Below are positions 1 to 8,449 of a stretch of 64,000 bases of DNA, in pieces. Each line of letters begins with the position of its first letter. The first letter of the stretch is position 1. The position numbers and the translations under genes were made by a program. Source of the DNA: Streptomyces sp. WMMC500 (GTDB lineage: Bacteria > Actinomycetota > Actinomycetes > Streptomycetales > Streptomycetaceae); contig NZ_CP114905.1 of the NCBI RefSeq assembly GCF_027497195.1, positions 7,411,001 through 7,475,000 of the forward strand, in the 5' to 3' direction. The notes beneath the pieces are model-generated. The model made no database searches. It saw only the letters and a list, made by a program, of their open reading frames with translations, and was not told where the DNA came from.

Positions 1-443
1 TGCGCCACGACCGGTTCGTCACCGGCACCTTCGACCACCACCGCCTGCTGCACCTCGCCAGGGAGCGCGGGCTCCAGGACCGGCTCCTGGACGCGCTGTT
101 CACGGCGAACTTCGCCGAGGCCCGCCCGATCAGCGAGGACGACACCATCGTCGACATCGCCACCGGCGCCGGCCTCGACGCCGACGAGGTGCGCAAGGTG
201 CTCGCGGACGAGACCGCCTACGCCGACGCCGTCCGCGCCGACGAGCGGGAGGCCGCCGAGCTGGGCGCGGGCGGGGTGCCGTTCTTCGTCATCGACCGCC
301 GCTTCGCCGTCTCCGGCGGGCAGCCGGCGGAGGTCTTCACGCAGGCCCTGGAGCAGGCCGCCGCCGCGGGCGGGCTGCAGACCGTCGCGACCGCGGGCGG
401 CGACGGTGCCGTCTGCGCGGACGACTCCTGCGACGTGCCGTAG
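1..443 (+). CDS. DsbA-family oxidoreductase (FrnE-like), C-terminal part
   Basis: The window opens inside this gene; codons run in frame from base 3 to the stop at 441-443, giving 146 visible residues. The motif GVPFFVIDRRFAVSGGQ is the conserved cis-Pro region of the thioredoxin-fold DsbA/FrnE family, and the helical insert rich in LLDALFTANF precedes it as expected. The tail carries two cysteines (CADDSC), a common end for streptomycete FrnE-like proteins. The N-terminal CxxC active site lies outside the window, so redox activity cannot be judged. A strong hairpin follows the stop. FrnE-type proteins are cytosolic disulfide isomerases; whether this one is a true isomerase or a polyketide-associated relative is open. 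Confidence 0.85.
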   Translation, partial: RHDRFVTGTFDHHRLLHLARERGLQDRLLDALFTANFAEARPISEDDTIVDIATGAGLDADEVRKVLADETAYADAVRADEREAAELGAGGVPFFVIDRRFAVSGGQPAEVFTQALEQAAAAGGLQTVATAGGDGAVCADDSCDVP

Positions 444-470
444 CCGACCGGCCGCAGGCGCAGACGCGTC

Positions 471-504
471 CGCGCCCCCGCCCGGAGGTCCGGGCGGGGG
501 CGCG
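471..504. terminator. Bidirectional rho-independent-like hairpin
   Basis: A perfect 14-bp inverted repeat (471-484 with 491-504) encloses a 6-base loop between the convergent DsbA-like gene and ectD. There is no T tract, which is usual for streptomycete terminators. It is placed to stop transcription from both sides. Confidence 0.7.
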
Positions 505-567
505 GCGTTGTCCGGCGTCAGATCCCCGTGGCGACGTGGACGTACGCCATGCCGCCGGCGCTCCGGG

Positions 568-1461
568 TCACCGCACCGGCGTGAAGTCCCGCGCGCCGAT
601 GAAGTCCGGCCGCCGCACGGGCGCCGCGAACGGCTCCACCGCGGCGTTCTCCACGCTGTTGAACACAAGAAAAACGTTGCTGCGCGGGTACGGGGTGATG
701 TTGTCGCCCGAGCCGTGCATGCAGTTGCAGTCGAACCAGGTCGCCGACCCGGCCGCGCCGGTGAACAGCTTGATGCCGTGCGCGTCCGCCATCTCCGTCA
801 GCGCCGCGTCCGACGGCGTGCCGGCGTCCTGCATCTGCAGCGACTTCTTGTAGTTGTCCTTCGGCGTGGCGCCCGCGCAGCCGAGGAACGTCTTGTGCGA
901 CCCCGGCATGATCATGAGGCCGCCGTTGGTCTCGTAGTTCTCCGTCAGCGCGATCGAGACCGACACGGTCCGCATGTTCGGCAGGCCGTCCTCGGCGTGC
1001 CAGGTCTCGAAGTCCGAGTGCCAGTAGAAGCCGTTGGCACCGAACCCGGGCTTGACGTTGATCCGGCTCTGGTGGACGTACACCTCGGAGCCGAGGATCT
1101 GCCGCGCCCGGTGGAGGACGCGCTCGTCCCGCACCAGCTTGTCGAAGACGTCGCTGAGCTTGTGGATCTCGAAGATGGAGCGCACGGTCTGCGTGCTGGG
1201 CTCGATGATCGAGCGCTCGTCGGCGCGGATCCGGGGGTCCGCGACGAGCCGGTCCAGCTCCGCCCTGTACGTCTCCACCTCCTCCGGAGTGATGAGCTGG
1301 TCGACCGTCAGGTAGCCGTTGCGCTCGTAGCCCTCCATCTCCCAGGGCGGGATGGGCCCGTCGGCACCCGGTTCCGACCAGACCACCGGGTCCTGACGCG
1401 GCGTGCTCACTTCTTCGGCGCCGCGCGTCGGGTAGAGGTCGGTGACAGTCGGGCTGGCCAT
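568..1461 (-). CDS. ectD: Ectoine 5-hydroxylase EctD
   Basis: A 297-residue Fe(II)/2-oxoglutarate dioxygenase that converts ectoine to 5-hydroxyectoine in the cytoplasm. The EctD signature FYWHSDFETWHAEDGLP is present; His148, Asp150 and His249 (in the CNCMHGSGDN segment) form the expected 2-His-1-carboxylate iron site. Length matches the family (about 300). It is the last gene of ectABCD, 5 bp after ectC, so it is almost certainly co-transcribed. The ATG start fits the family N terminus. A terminator hairpin lies downstream at 471-504. Confidence is high because motif, length and context all agree. Confidence 0.97.
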   Translation of the reverse strand: MASPTVTDLYPTRGAEEVSTPRQDPVVWSEPGADGPIPPWEMEGYERNGYLTVDQLITPEEVETYRAELDRLVADPRIRADERSIIEPSTQTVRSIFEIHKLSDVFDKLVRDERVLHRARQILGSEVYVHQSRINVKPGFGANGFYWHSDFETWHAEDGLPNMRTVSVSIALTENYETNGGLMIMPGSHKTFLGCAGATPKDNYKKSLQMQDAGTPSDAALTEMADAHGIKLFTGAAGSATWFDCNCMHGSGDNITPYPRSNVFLVFNSVENAAVEPFAAPVRRPDFIGARDFTPVR

Positions 1462-1466
1462 GGTTC

Positions 1467-1865
1467 TCAGTCCTCCTCAGTCAGCAGGGGGTACACGCCG
1501 TTGTCGTCGTGGTCTTCGCGGCCCGTGACCGGCGGGTTGAAGACGCAGATGCAGCGGAAGTCCTGCTTGATCCGCATCGTGTGCTTCTCGTGCCCGTCCA
1601 GCAGGTACATCGTCCCCGGCGTGATGACGTGCTTCTCGCCGGTCTCGTCGTTGGTGAGTTCGGCCTCGCCCTCGACGCAGACGACTGCTTCTATGTGGTT
1701 GGCGTACCACATGGAGGTCTCGGTGCCCGCGTAGAGCACGGTCTCGTGGAGGGAGAAGCCGACGCGCTCCTTCGCGAGCACGATGCGCTTGCTCTCCCAG
1801 GTGCCCGACGCGGACTTGATGTGCCGGTCGGTGCCCTCAAGCTCCTTGAAGGATCGGACGATCAC
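1467..1865 (-). CDS. ectC: L-ectoine synthase EctC
   Basis: A 132-residue cupin that cyclises N-gamma-acetyl-diaminobutyrate to ectoine. Residues Glu59 (in [15 protein letters not shown]), Tyr87 and His95 (in [13 protein letters not shown]) occupy the positions of the catalytic/metal residues described for EctC. Length is typical of the family (about 130). It sits between ectB (117 bp upstream) and ectD (5 bp downstream). The acidic C terminus ending TEED is common in this family. The function is secure from family and operon context. Confidence 0.97.
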   Translation of the reverse strand: MIVRSFKELEGTDRHIKSASGTWESKRIVLAKERVGFSLHETVLYAGTETSMWYANHIEAVVCVEGEAELTNDETGEKHVITPGTMYLLDGHEKHTMRIKQDFRCICVFNPPVTGREDHDDNGVYPLLTEED

Positions 1866-1982
1866 GGTGGTTCTGCGCCTCTCTCTCGGGTCTGCCGGGT
1901 CTTTCGGGATCGGTCGGCGGCGGTTCTGTGGTCTGCCGGCGTGTACGCGTCCGCTCGTACGGGACGGCGCGGCGCCCGGCCG

Positions 1983-3251
1983 TCAGGAGGTCTCGCGGAC
2001 CGCCCGGGCCAGCGTGCGCAGCCCCTCGTCCAGGTCGTCCGGCGTCGTCGTCAGTGCCGGCAGCAGCTTGACGACCTCGCTCTGCGGCCCCGAGGTCTCC
2101 AGGATGAGCCCCAGCTCGAAGGCGCGCCGGCAGACACGCGCGGCGCGCGCCGGGTCGGGGAACTCCAGCCCCCACACCATGCCGCGGCCGCGGTACGTGG
2201 CGTCCGTGTCGGCGTGCTCCGCGCAGATCGCGATCAGCGCCTGCTCGATCTGCTCGCCGCGCGCGAGGGTCTGCTTCTCCATCTGGCCGTCGGCCCAGTA
2301 CGTGTCGAGCGCCGCGGTCGCGGTGACGAACGCCGGGTTGTGGCCGCGGAACGTGCCGTTGTGCTCGCCCGGCTCCCAGATGTCCAGCTCCGGCTTGAAG
2401 AGCGTGAGCGACATCGGCAGCCCGTAGCCGCTCAGGGACTTGGACAGCGTGACGATGTCCGGCGTGATGCCGGCGTCCTCGAAGGAGAAGAAGCCGCCGG
2501 TGCGGCCGCAGCCCATCTGGATGTCGTCGACGATGAGCAGCATGTCGCGGCGTTTGCACAGCTCGGCGAGGCCGCGGAGCCACTCGGCGCGGGCCACGTT
2601 GATGCCGCCCTCGCCCTGGATGGTCTCGACGATGACGGCGGCGGGCTTGTTGAGCCCGGAGCCCTGGTCCTCCAGCAGCCGCTCGAACCACAGGAAGTCC
2701 GGGACCTGGCCGTCGAGGTAGTTGTCGAACGGCATCGGGGTGCCGTGCACCAGCGGGATGCCGGCGCCGGCGCGCTTGAAGGCGTTGCCGGTGACGGCGA
2801 GCGAGCCGAGCGACATGCCGTGGAAGGCGTTGGTGAACGAGACGATGGCCTCGCGGCCCTTGACCTTGCGGGCCAGCTTCAGCGCGGCCTCGACGGCGTT
2901 GGTGCCCGTCGGCCCCGGGAACATCACCTTGTACGGCAGGTCGCGGGGGCGCAGGACGACGTTCTGGAAGGTCTCCAGGAACGCGCGCTTGGCGGTGGTG
3001 GCCATGTCCAGGCCGTGCACGATGCCGTCGCGCTCCAGGTAGTCGAGGAGCGCGCGCTTGAGCACGGCGTTGTTGTGGCCGTAGTTGAGGGATCCGGCGC
3101 CGGCGAAGAAGTCGAGGTAGGTGTGGCCGTCCTCGTCGTACAGATAGCTGCCCTGGGCCCGGTCGAAGACCGCGGGCCAGCCACGGCAGTAGCTGCGCAC
3201 CTCCGACTCCAGGGTCTCGAAGACGCTCAGGGCGGGCGGTGTGATGGTCAC
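1983..3251 (-). CDS. ectB: Diaminobutyrate-2-oxoglutarate aminotransferase EctB
   Basis: A 422-residue class III PLP aminotransferase making L-2,4-diaminobutyrate from aspartate semialdehyde, the first committed step of ectoine synthesis. Visible motifs are GPTGTNAVEAALKLARK (PLP phosphate region), VDDIQMGCGRTG (the Asp contacting the PLP ring nitrogen) and DIVTLSKSLSG, where Lys271 is the Schiff-base lysine. Length matches EctB (about 420). It follows ectA by 55 bp in the operon. A siderophore-type DABA aminotransferase is the main alternative, but the ectC/ectD neighbours exclude it. Confidence 0.96.
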   Translation of the reverse strand: MTITPPALSVFETLESEVRSYCRGWPAVFDRAQGSYLYDEDGHTYLDFFAGAGSLNYGHNNAVLKRALLDYLERDGIVHGLDMATTAKRAFLETFQNVVLRPRDLPYKVMFPGPTGTNAVEAALKLARKVKGREAIVSFTNAFHGMSLGSLAVTGNAFKRAGAGIPLVHGTPMPFDNYLDGQVPDFLWFERLLEDQGSGLNKPAAVIVETIQGEGGINVARAEWLRGLAELCKRRDMLLIVDDIQMGCGRTGGFFSFEDAGITPDIVTLSKSLSGYGLPMSLTLFKPELDIWEPGEHNGTFRGHNPAFVTATAALDTYWADGQMEKQTLARGEQIEQALIAICAEHADTDATYRGRGMVWGLEFPDPARAARVCRRAFELGLILETSGPQSEVVKLLPALTTTPDDLDEGLRTLARAVRETS

Positions 3252-3306
3252 AGCGTTCTCCTGGGAGATGATCCGATGTGCGGGGGGTACGAATGGTGCG
3301 GTGCGG

Positions 3307-3861
3307 TCAGCCCGCGAGCGGGCCGATGCGGTACAGCAGCTCGGGCTCGTGTCCGTCCGGGAAGTGCTCTCCGCGGAACAGCACGTCGCGGTCGACGTCG
3401 GCGCCGTGACGGCGCGCGTACGAGCGGAAAAGCTGGTCGGAGGCGGAGTTGTCCGGGGTGATGGTCGTTTCGAGGCCCCGTATGCCGCGGTCCTGCAGCG
3501 CGCGCTCGGTCAGCCCGTCGAGCAGGGCGCCGGCGAGGCCGCGGCCGCGGAAGGCCGCGTCCACGGCGATCTGCCAGACGACGAGGGTCTCCGGCCGGGC
3601 AGGTCGTATGTAGCCGGTGACGAAGCCGACCGGGGCGCCGTCCGAGTCCCGTGCCACGACCGTGGTGTCGGCGAAGTCGCGGCACCACAGCAGGTAGCTG
3701 TACGAGGAGTTGAGGTCCAGCGACCCGGAGTCGCGTGCGATGCGCCAGATTGCGGCGCCGTCCTCGATTCGCGGGGTGTCCAGCCGGACACCGGCCTCGT
3801 CTGCAGATGCGGTACGGGGTTTATCGGGAGGGCCTGCTAGGTCTGCTTGTGCGGCAGTCAT
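3307..3861 (-). CDS. ectA: Diaminobutyrate acetyltransferase EctA
   Basis: A 184-residue GNAT acetyltransferase that N-acetylates diaminobutyrate using acetyl-CoA. Family hallmarks include DSGSLDLNSSYSYLLWCRDF in the substrate-binding part and DAAFRGRGLAGALLDGL as the acetyl-CoA pyrophosphate loop (R/QxxGxG/A type). It is the first gene of ectABCD. No Shine-Dalgarno sequence precedes the ATG; the leader immediately upstream is unusually A/T-rich with a TAGGTA-like -10 about 12-17 bases before the ATG, so a leaderless or very short leader transcript is possible (inference). Confidence 0.95.
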   Translation of the reverse strand: MTAAQADLAGPPDKPRTASADEAGVRLDTPRIEDGAAIWRIARDSGSLDLNSSYSYLLWCRDFADTTVVARDSDGAPVGFVTGYIRPARPETLVVWQIAVDAAFRGRGLAGALLDGLTERALQDRGIRGLETTITPDNSASDQLFRSYARRHGADVDRDVLFRGEHFPDGHEPELLYRIGPLAG

Positions 3862-4271
3862 GCAGATTGAATTTACCTAGCGGAAATTGAAATCGCACGG
3901 CCGGCAGGGGTTACAAAAGGGACGTAGATGTGTTATCCGCGGGCACGCGCGAGCGCGCGAGCAGACGGGGATATGCCCGGTATCTCACGGAATTCCCGGG
4001 GGGACTTGGCATCCAGACCCGAAATGTAACGGATTGATAACGACTCCGGCCGCTGTCCGGATTGAGAAGGTTGACTGGCCGAAAATTTACCTGGTTTACC
4101 CGGCCGGGAAGCGGGCAGAAGAAGACGGGAAAATCACTTCGCGGAGGCGACGATAAACTGTCGTTAAACATACGTCAATGCCTCACCCCCCGTGTTCGTT
4201 CCTTCGCGTGAAGGTGTCTGTGGTACGCCCCGGGAGATCACCGGGGTCGGCCGTTGGCTAGGGTGCCCCGC
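3862..4271. promoter_or_regulatory. A/T-rich divergent promoter region of ectABCD
   Basis: This 410-bp gap separates ectA (minus) from the amidohydrolase (plus) and is visibly richer in A/T than anything around it, with runs such as GAAAATTTACC and GTTAAACATACG. A plus-strand TTGACT at 4071-4076 is followed 17-18 bases later by a weak TTTACC. Short hairpins lie at 4201-4214 and 4228-4246. Open reading frames here (3887-4156 plus, 3911-4171 minus) lack GC bias at codon position 3 and ribosome sites, so I read the gap as regulatory. The osmotic or temperature control elements of ectA should be here, but none is recognisable by eye. Confidence 0.5.
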
Positions 4272-5363
4272 ATGAGCGAGACCCCGGTGCTGCGCGTCCG
4301 GGGCCGGGTGCTGACCGGCCGCGAGGAGACCCGAGACGAGCTGTGGGTGGTGGGCGGCCGCGTCACCTTCACGCCGCCGGCCGCCGCTCGTGAGGTCGTC
4401 GACATCGACGGGTGGGCGCTCCCCGGGCTCGTCGACGCCCACTGCCACGTCGGGCTCGACGCCCACGGCGCCGTGGACGACGTCACCAGCGAGAAGCAGG
4501 CCCGCACCGAGCGCGACGCCGGCACCCTGCTGCTGCGCGACGCGGGCTCCGCCGCCGACACCCGCTGGATCGACGACCGCGACGACCTGCCGCGGATCGT
4601 CCGCGCCGGCCGCCACATCGCGCGTACCCGCCGGTACATCCGCAACTTCGCCCACGAGATCGAACCGGCCGACCTCGTCGCGTACGTCGCCCACGAGGCG
4701 CGCAGGAGCGACGGCTGGGTCAAGCTCGTGGGCGACTGGATCGACCGCGACGCCGGCGACCTCCGGCCCTGCTGGCCGCGCGAGGCCCTGGCCCCCGCCA
4801 TCGCCGAGGCCCACCGCCTCGGCGCCCGGGTGACCGCCCACTGCTTCGCCGAGGACTCGCTGCGCGACCTGGTCGAGGCGGGCATCGACTGCATCGAGCA
4901 CGCCACGGGACTGACCGAGGAGACCGTGCCGCTCTTCGCCGAGCGCGGCGTCGCCATCGTGCCCACACTGATCAACATCGCGACGTTCCCGGAGCTCGCG
5001 GCGGGGGGCGAGGCCAGGTTCCCGCGCTGGGCGGACCACATGCGCCGGCTGCACGCCCGCCGGTACGCCACCGTGCGCGCCGCCTACGACGCCGGAATCC
5101 CCATATACGCGGGCACCGACGCCGGGGGGTCGCTCGCGCACGGGCTGCTCGGGCAGGAGGTGGGCGAGCTGGTGGCCGCCGGGATCCCCGCGGCGGACGC
5201 GCTCTCCGCGGCGACGTGGGGCGCGCGGGAGTGGCTCGGGCGCCCGGCGCTCGAGGAGGGGGCGCCGGCGGACCTCGTGGTCTACGAGGCGGATCCGCTG
5301 GCCGACGTGCGGGTGCTGACGGCACCGCGGCGGATCGTGCTGCGGGGGCACATCGTCGCCTGA
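4272..5363 (+). CDS. Amidohydrolase-family metal-dependent hydrolase
   Basis: A 363-residue TIM-barrel amidohydrolase. Metal-site motifs are visible in order: DAHCHVGLD (HxH near residue 60), VKLVGDWIDRD (Lys of the bridging carboxylate), VTAHCFAEDS and CIEHATGL (two His) and YAGTDAGG (Asp). The C-terminal small domain closes with GAPADLVVYEADPLAD, typical of imidazolonepropionase/prolidase-like enzymes. The ATG at 4272 is preferred over the TTG at 4254 because family N termini begin just before the first beta strand. Substrate is unknown. It is divergent from ectABCD; whether it acts on ectoine-related amides is speculation. Confidence 0.85.
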   Translation: MSETPVLRVRGRVLTGREETRDELWVVGGRVTFTPPAAAREVVDIDGWALPGLVDAHCHVGLDAHGAVDDVTSEKQARTERDAGTLLLRDAGSAADTRWIDDRDDLPRIVRAGRHIARTRRYIRNFAHEIEPADLVAYVAHEARRSDGWVKLVGDWIDRDAGDLRPCWPREALAPAIAEAHRLGARVTAHCFAEDSLRDLVEAGIDCIEHATGLTEETVPLFAERGVAIVPTLINIATFPELAAGGEARFPRWADHMRRLHARRYATVRAAYDAGIPIYAGTDAGGSLAHGLLGQEVGELVAAGIPAADALSAATWGAREWLGRPALEEGAPADLVVYEADPLADVRVLTAPRRIVLRGHIVA

Positions 5364-5556
5364 GGGCGGCGGAGAGAACGCCTGAGGGCGGCGGAAGGCC
5401 GAGAGCAGAGAGCCGGGAGGCGCGGGGCAACTTCCGGGAACTGATTCGCCCGATGGGATGAACGAGCGCAGAGTGTCCGTGGCGTCACCCTGAGTGCGTG
5501 AGCATGGCGGGGCAGTTGACGATCCGACGACCGTTCACCCGTGGGGGGTTTGTTCC

Positions 5557-6561
5557 GTGTCCCGTCTGTTCCGCCCGTTCCGTTTGTCCGGTCTGTCCCG
5601 CATGCCCGCGACCGTCGCCACGGCCGCCGCGCTGGCCACCTGCCCCGCCCTGCTCCTGGCCGCGCCCGCGCACGCCGACGACACCGACCCCGCCCCGGCG
5701 CGTACGGGCTCGGCCGACGCCTCCGTGCTCCGCGCCGACCTCGACGTGTCCCTGCTCGACAGGACCGTGCAGGTGCCGGTGCTCGCCACGCTCAACGAGG
5801 TCCGCCTGCCGGCCGGGGGCCACGACTCCGGCGCCGCGGACAAGACCGCACTCGACGTGCGTGTCGACGGCCTCGCCGCCGAAGGGGCCGAACACCCGGA
5901 CGGCGCCGAGGCGGTGACCCTCGCGCGCGCCGAAGTCGCCACCGCCGACGCCACCGTGGACGAGGACGGCGCCGAGGCGTCGTCGCACCTCGCCCGCGCC
6001 GAGGTGCACGTCCCCGGGCTGCCCGCGCTCTCCCTGATCAAGGTCGAGGAGGTGACGTCGGAGGCCGTGTGCGCGGTGGGCGAGAAGCCGGTGGCCGAGT
6101 CCGACACCCTCGGCTCCGTCACCGTGCTGGGCAAGCGCGTCACGGTCACCGTCGGCGGGGAGCCGACGGTGGTCACCGTGCCGGGCGTCGGGGAGGTGTC
6201 GCTCGGCTTCTCGCAGACGGAGACCACACGGTCGGCGGCGAGCGCCGCGGCGCTGCGGCTCCAGGTGTCCGTGAACCCGCTGAAGCTGAACGTCGCCGAG
6301 GTCGCGGGCGAGGTGACCCTGGTCGAGGCGGCCTGCGAGACGCCCGCCGGCGGTACGGACACCCCGGAGGAGCCCGGCGACCGGCCGCAGGGGGACGCGG
6401 AGCCGGTGCAGGACGCGAAGCCGGCGGACCCGGGCTACGAGCGGCGCCTCGCCGAGACGGGCGGCAGTTCGGCGACCCCGTACCTGGTCGGCGGCGCGGT
6501 GCTGCTCGTCGGCCTCGGACTGGCCGGCGTCGTGCTGGCCCGTTTGCGGGCGCGGGGCTGA
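5557..6561 (+). CDS. LAETG-motif sortase-anchored surface protein (SCO1860-like)
   Basis: A 334-residue exported protein starting at GTG 5557, which has a GGGGG ribosome site about 8 bases upstream. It has a signal peptide (RLFRPFRLSG... then hydrophobic TAAALATCPALLLAAPAHA), a mature part rich in Ala, Val and Asp with one conserved CAVGE and one ACETP cysteine, a Pro/Asp-rich linker, the sortase signal LAETG near the end, a transmembrane helix and a short RLRARG tail. This is the class E sortase-substrate layout of streptomycetes (LAxTG). I recall the same family as SCO1860 near ect in S. coelicolor. Its biochemical role is unknown. Confidence 0.85.
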   Translation: MSRLFRPFRLSGLSRMPATVATAAALATCPALLLAAPAHADDTDPAPARTGSADASVLRADLDVSLLDRTVQVPVLATLNEVRLPAGGHDSGAADKTALDVRVDGLAAEGAEHPDGAEAVTLARAEVATADATVDEDGAEASSHLARAEVHVPGLPALSLIKVEEVTSEAVCAVGEKPVAESDTLGSVTVLGKRVTVTVGGEPTVVTVPGVGEVSLGFSQTETTRSAASAAALRLQVSVNPLKLNVAEVAGEVTLVEAACETPAGGTDTPEEPGDRPQGDAEPVQDAKPADPGYERRLAETGGSSATPYLVGGAVLLVGLGLAGVVLARLRARG

Positions 6562-6600
6562 GACGCGCGAGAGCGGCGCGCGTACGGCACCGCGTTCGAA

Positions 6601-6644
6601 GGCCGTACCGGTAGGCGCGCGTTCGCCCGCGTACCGGTACGGCC
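6601..6644. terminator. Inverted repeat between convergent genes
   Basis: A perfect 13-bp inverted repeat (6601-6613 with 6632-6644) with an 18-base loop lies between the convergent LAETG gene and cobQ. No T tract is seen. A terminator serving both directions is the likely role. Confidence 0.5.
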
Positions 6645-6645
6645 G

Positions 6646-8175
6646 CTACCCCTTCGGCGCCCCGGGCGGCAGGAACGGCAGGTCGCCCGGGGCGCCGGAC
6701 TCGATCAGGCGCAGCAGCGCCTTCGTGTCCGCGTGCTCCTCGATCAGGTCCCCCAGCCGCTCCAACTGCTCCTCCCGCAGCCCCGCGAACGACGTGTCCG
6801 GCGCCGGCACGAACGCCCGCCCCGCGTCCGCCGCCACCCGCCGCAGAAACGCCCGCCGGAAGCCGTCGTTCTCCAGCGCACCGTGCCAGTGCGTCCCCCA
6901 CACCTGCCCCACCCGGCACCCGGCGAGGAACGGCTCCCCGCCGCGTATCTCCGCGACCCCGTGGTGGATCTCGTACCCCTCCACGGGCTCGCCCAGCGCC
7001 GTCCCCGCCGGCCGGCCCAGCGTCTTGTCCGCCGCGAACTCCACCCGCACCGGCAGCAGCCCCAGCCCGGCCACGGTGCCCGCCGGCCGCGCCTCCAGGC
7101 CCTCCGCGTCGGTGATCCGCTCCGCCAGCATCTGGAACCCGCCGCAGATGCCCAGCACCGGCCGCCCCTGCGCCGCCCGCCGCGCCACCACCGCGTCGAT
7201 GCCCCGTTCCCGCAGCCACGCGAGCGCCCGTATCGTGCCCCGCGTCCCGGGCAGCACCACGAGGTCGGCGTCCGCCAGTTCCTCCGGCCGGTCGGTGAAC
7301 TGCACGGCGACGCCCGGCTCCGCGGCCAGCGCGTCCACGTCGGTGAAGTTCGACATCAGCGGCACCGGCACCACCGCGACCCGCAGCACCTCCGCCCCGT
7401 ACGGCGGCCGGGACGGCAACTCCCGTATTCGGCCGCGCAGCGACAGCCGCAGCCCGTCCTCCTCGTCGATGCCGAGCCCGTACCGGTACGGCAGCACCCC
7501 CAGGGTCTGCCGCCCGGTCAGCCCGCGGAGCATCGACAATCCCGGCTCCAGCAGCGCCACGTCACCGCGGAACTTGTTGACCAGGTAGCCGGCGACCAGG
7601 CTCTGGTCCGCGGCGCTCAGCAGCGCGGTGGTGCCGAAGAACGACGCGAAGACCCCGCCCCTGTCGATGTCCCCGACGACCACGACGGGCAGCCGCGCCG
7701 CCCGCGCCAGGCCCATGTTGACGATGTCGCCGTGCCGCAGGTTGATCTCCGCCGGGCTGCCCGCGCCCTCGCAGATCACCACGTCGTACGAGCGGCGCAA
7801 CTGCTCCAGGCAGTCCGTGACCGTGTCGAACAGCTCCCGCTGCCGCTCCCCGTGGTAGTCCGCCGCGCTCAGCTCCGCCACCGGCCGGCCCAGCACCACC
7901 ACCTGGCTGCGGGCCTCGCCGCCCGGCTTCAGCAGGACCGGGTTCATCAGCGCGCTGGGCTCGGTGCGGGCCGCCGCCGCCTGCATGGCCTGCGCCCGGC
8001 CGATCTCGGCGCCCTCGCGGGTCACGTACGAGTTGAGCGACATGTTCTGCGCCTTGAACGGCGCGACGGCGACCCCGCGCCGGGCCAGCCATCGGCAGAT
8101 ACCGGCGGTGACGACGCTCTTGCCCGCGTCCGACGTCGTGCCGGCGACCAGCAGGCCGCCGGCACGCGCCGTCAC
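6646..8175 (-). CDS. cobQ: Cobyric acid synthase CobQ/CbiP
   Basis: A 509-residue ATP-dependent glutamine amidotransferase that amidates four side chains of adenosylcobyrinic acid a,c-diamide in cobalamin synthesis. The N-terminal dethiobiotin-synthetase-like domain has GTTSDAGKS as P-loop; the C-terminal glutaminase-like domain has the nucleophile Cys in GICGGFQML and the His in VWGTHWHG. The GTG start at 8175 is chosen because it overlaps the upstream stop as GTGA and gives the family N terminus (TARAGGLLVAG). A longer frame to 8229 would overlap the upstream gene. Other cobalamin genes are not adjacent. Confidence 0.95.
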   Translation of the reverse strand: MTARAGGLLVAGTTSDAGKSVVTAGICRWLARRGVAVAPFKAQNMSLNSYVTREGAEIGRAQAMQAAAARTEPSALMNPVLLKPGGEARSQVVVLGRPVAELSAADYHGERQRELFDTVTDCLEQLRRSYDVVICEGAGSPAEINLRHGDIVNMGLARAARLPVVVVGDIDRGGVFASFFGTTALLSAADQSLVAGYLVNKFRGDVALLEPGLSMLRGLTGRQTLGVLPYRYGLGIDEEDGLRLSLRGRIRELPSRPPYGAEVLRVAVVPVPLMSNFTDVDALAAEPGVAVQFTDRPEELADADLVVLPGTRGTIRALAWLRERGIDAVVARRAAQGRPVLGICGGFQMLAERITDAEGLEARPAGTVAGLGLLPVRVEFAADKTLGRPAGTALGEPVEGYEIHHGVAEIRGGEPFLAGCRVGQVWGTHWHGALENDGFRRAFLRRVAADAGRAFVPAPDTSFAGLREEQLERLGDLIEEHADTKALLRLIESGAPGDLPFLPPGAPKG

Positions 8176-8414
8176 TTCACGATCAGAAAGATCCCGTACG
8201 CCACTGCCGCTGCACACAGCGTGAAGCATACGTACGCGCCCGTCCTGGCCAGGGCGGAGGGTGCGGTCTCCGTCTCCGCGGCGCCGTCCGGCCCCCCGGG
8301 TTCCGTCCGCGGCGAGAGGCCGACGATGCCGACCGTGAAGAGGCCCACGAGCGCCACCGTCATGACGAGGCTGACGCCGAAGACCTCGCCGAGTGCTGCC
8401 CAGTCGATGTCCAT
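8172..8414 (-). CDS. Small two-helix membrane protein
   Basis: An 80-residue protein with two hydrophobic helices, about residues 10-33 and 58-79, joined by a Pro/Glu/Thr-rich cytosolic or periplasmic linker. It lies between pit (35 bp upstream) and cobQ, overlapping cobQ by 4 bp (GTGA), so all three are probably one transcript. I know of similar hypothetical proteins beside pit in streptomycetes but no function. The overlap and third-position GC make it a real gene. Confidence 0.75.
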   Translation of the reverse strand: MDIDWAALGEVFGVSLVMTVALVGLFTVGIVGLSPRTEPGGPDGAAETETAPSALARTGAYVCFTLCAAAVAYGIFLIVK

Positions 8415-8449
8415 GCTGCTTCCTCAGTGCTCAGTCGGGGATCGGCCGG

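Noticed and set aside
406..1734. A plus-strand 442-codon frame across ectD and ectC
   Set aside because: It is the complement of two unmistakable ectoine genes and is Arg/Val-rich without motifs.
3887..4171. Two overlapping short frames in the ect upstream gap
   Set aside because: No third-position GC bias, no ribosome site, atypical composition; better explained as regulatory DNA.
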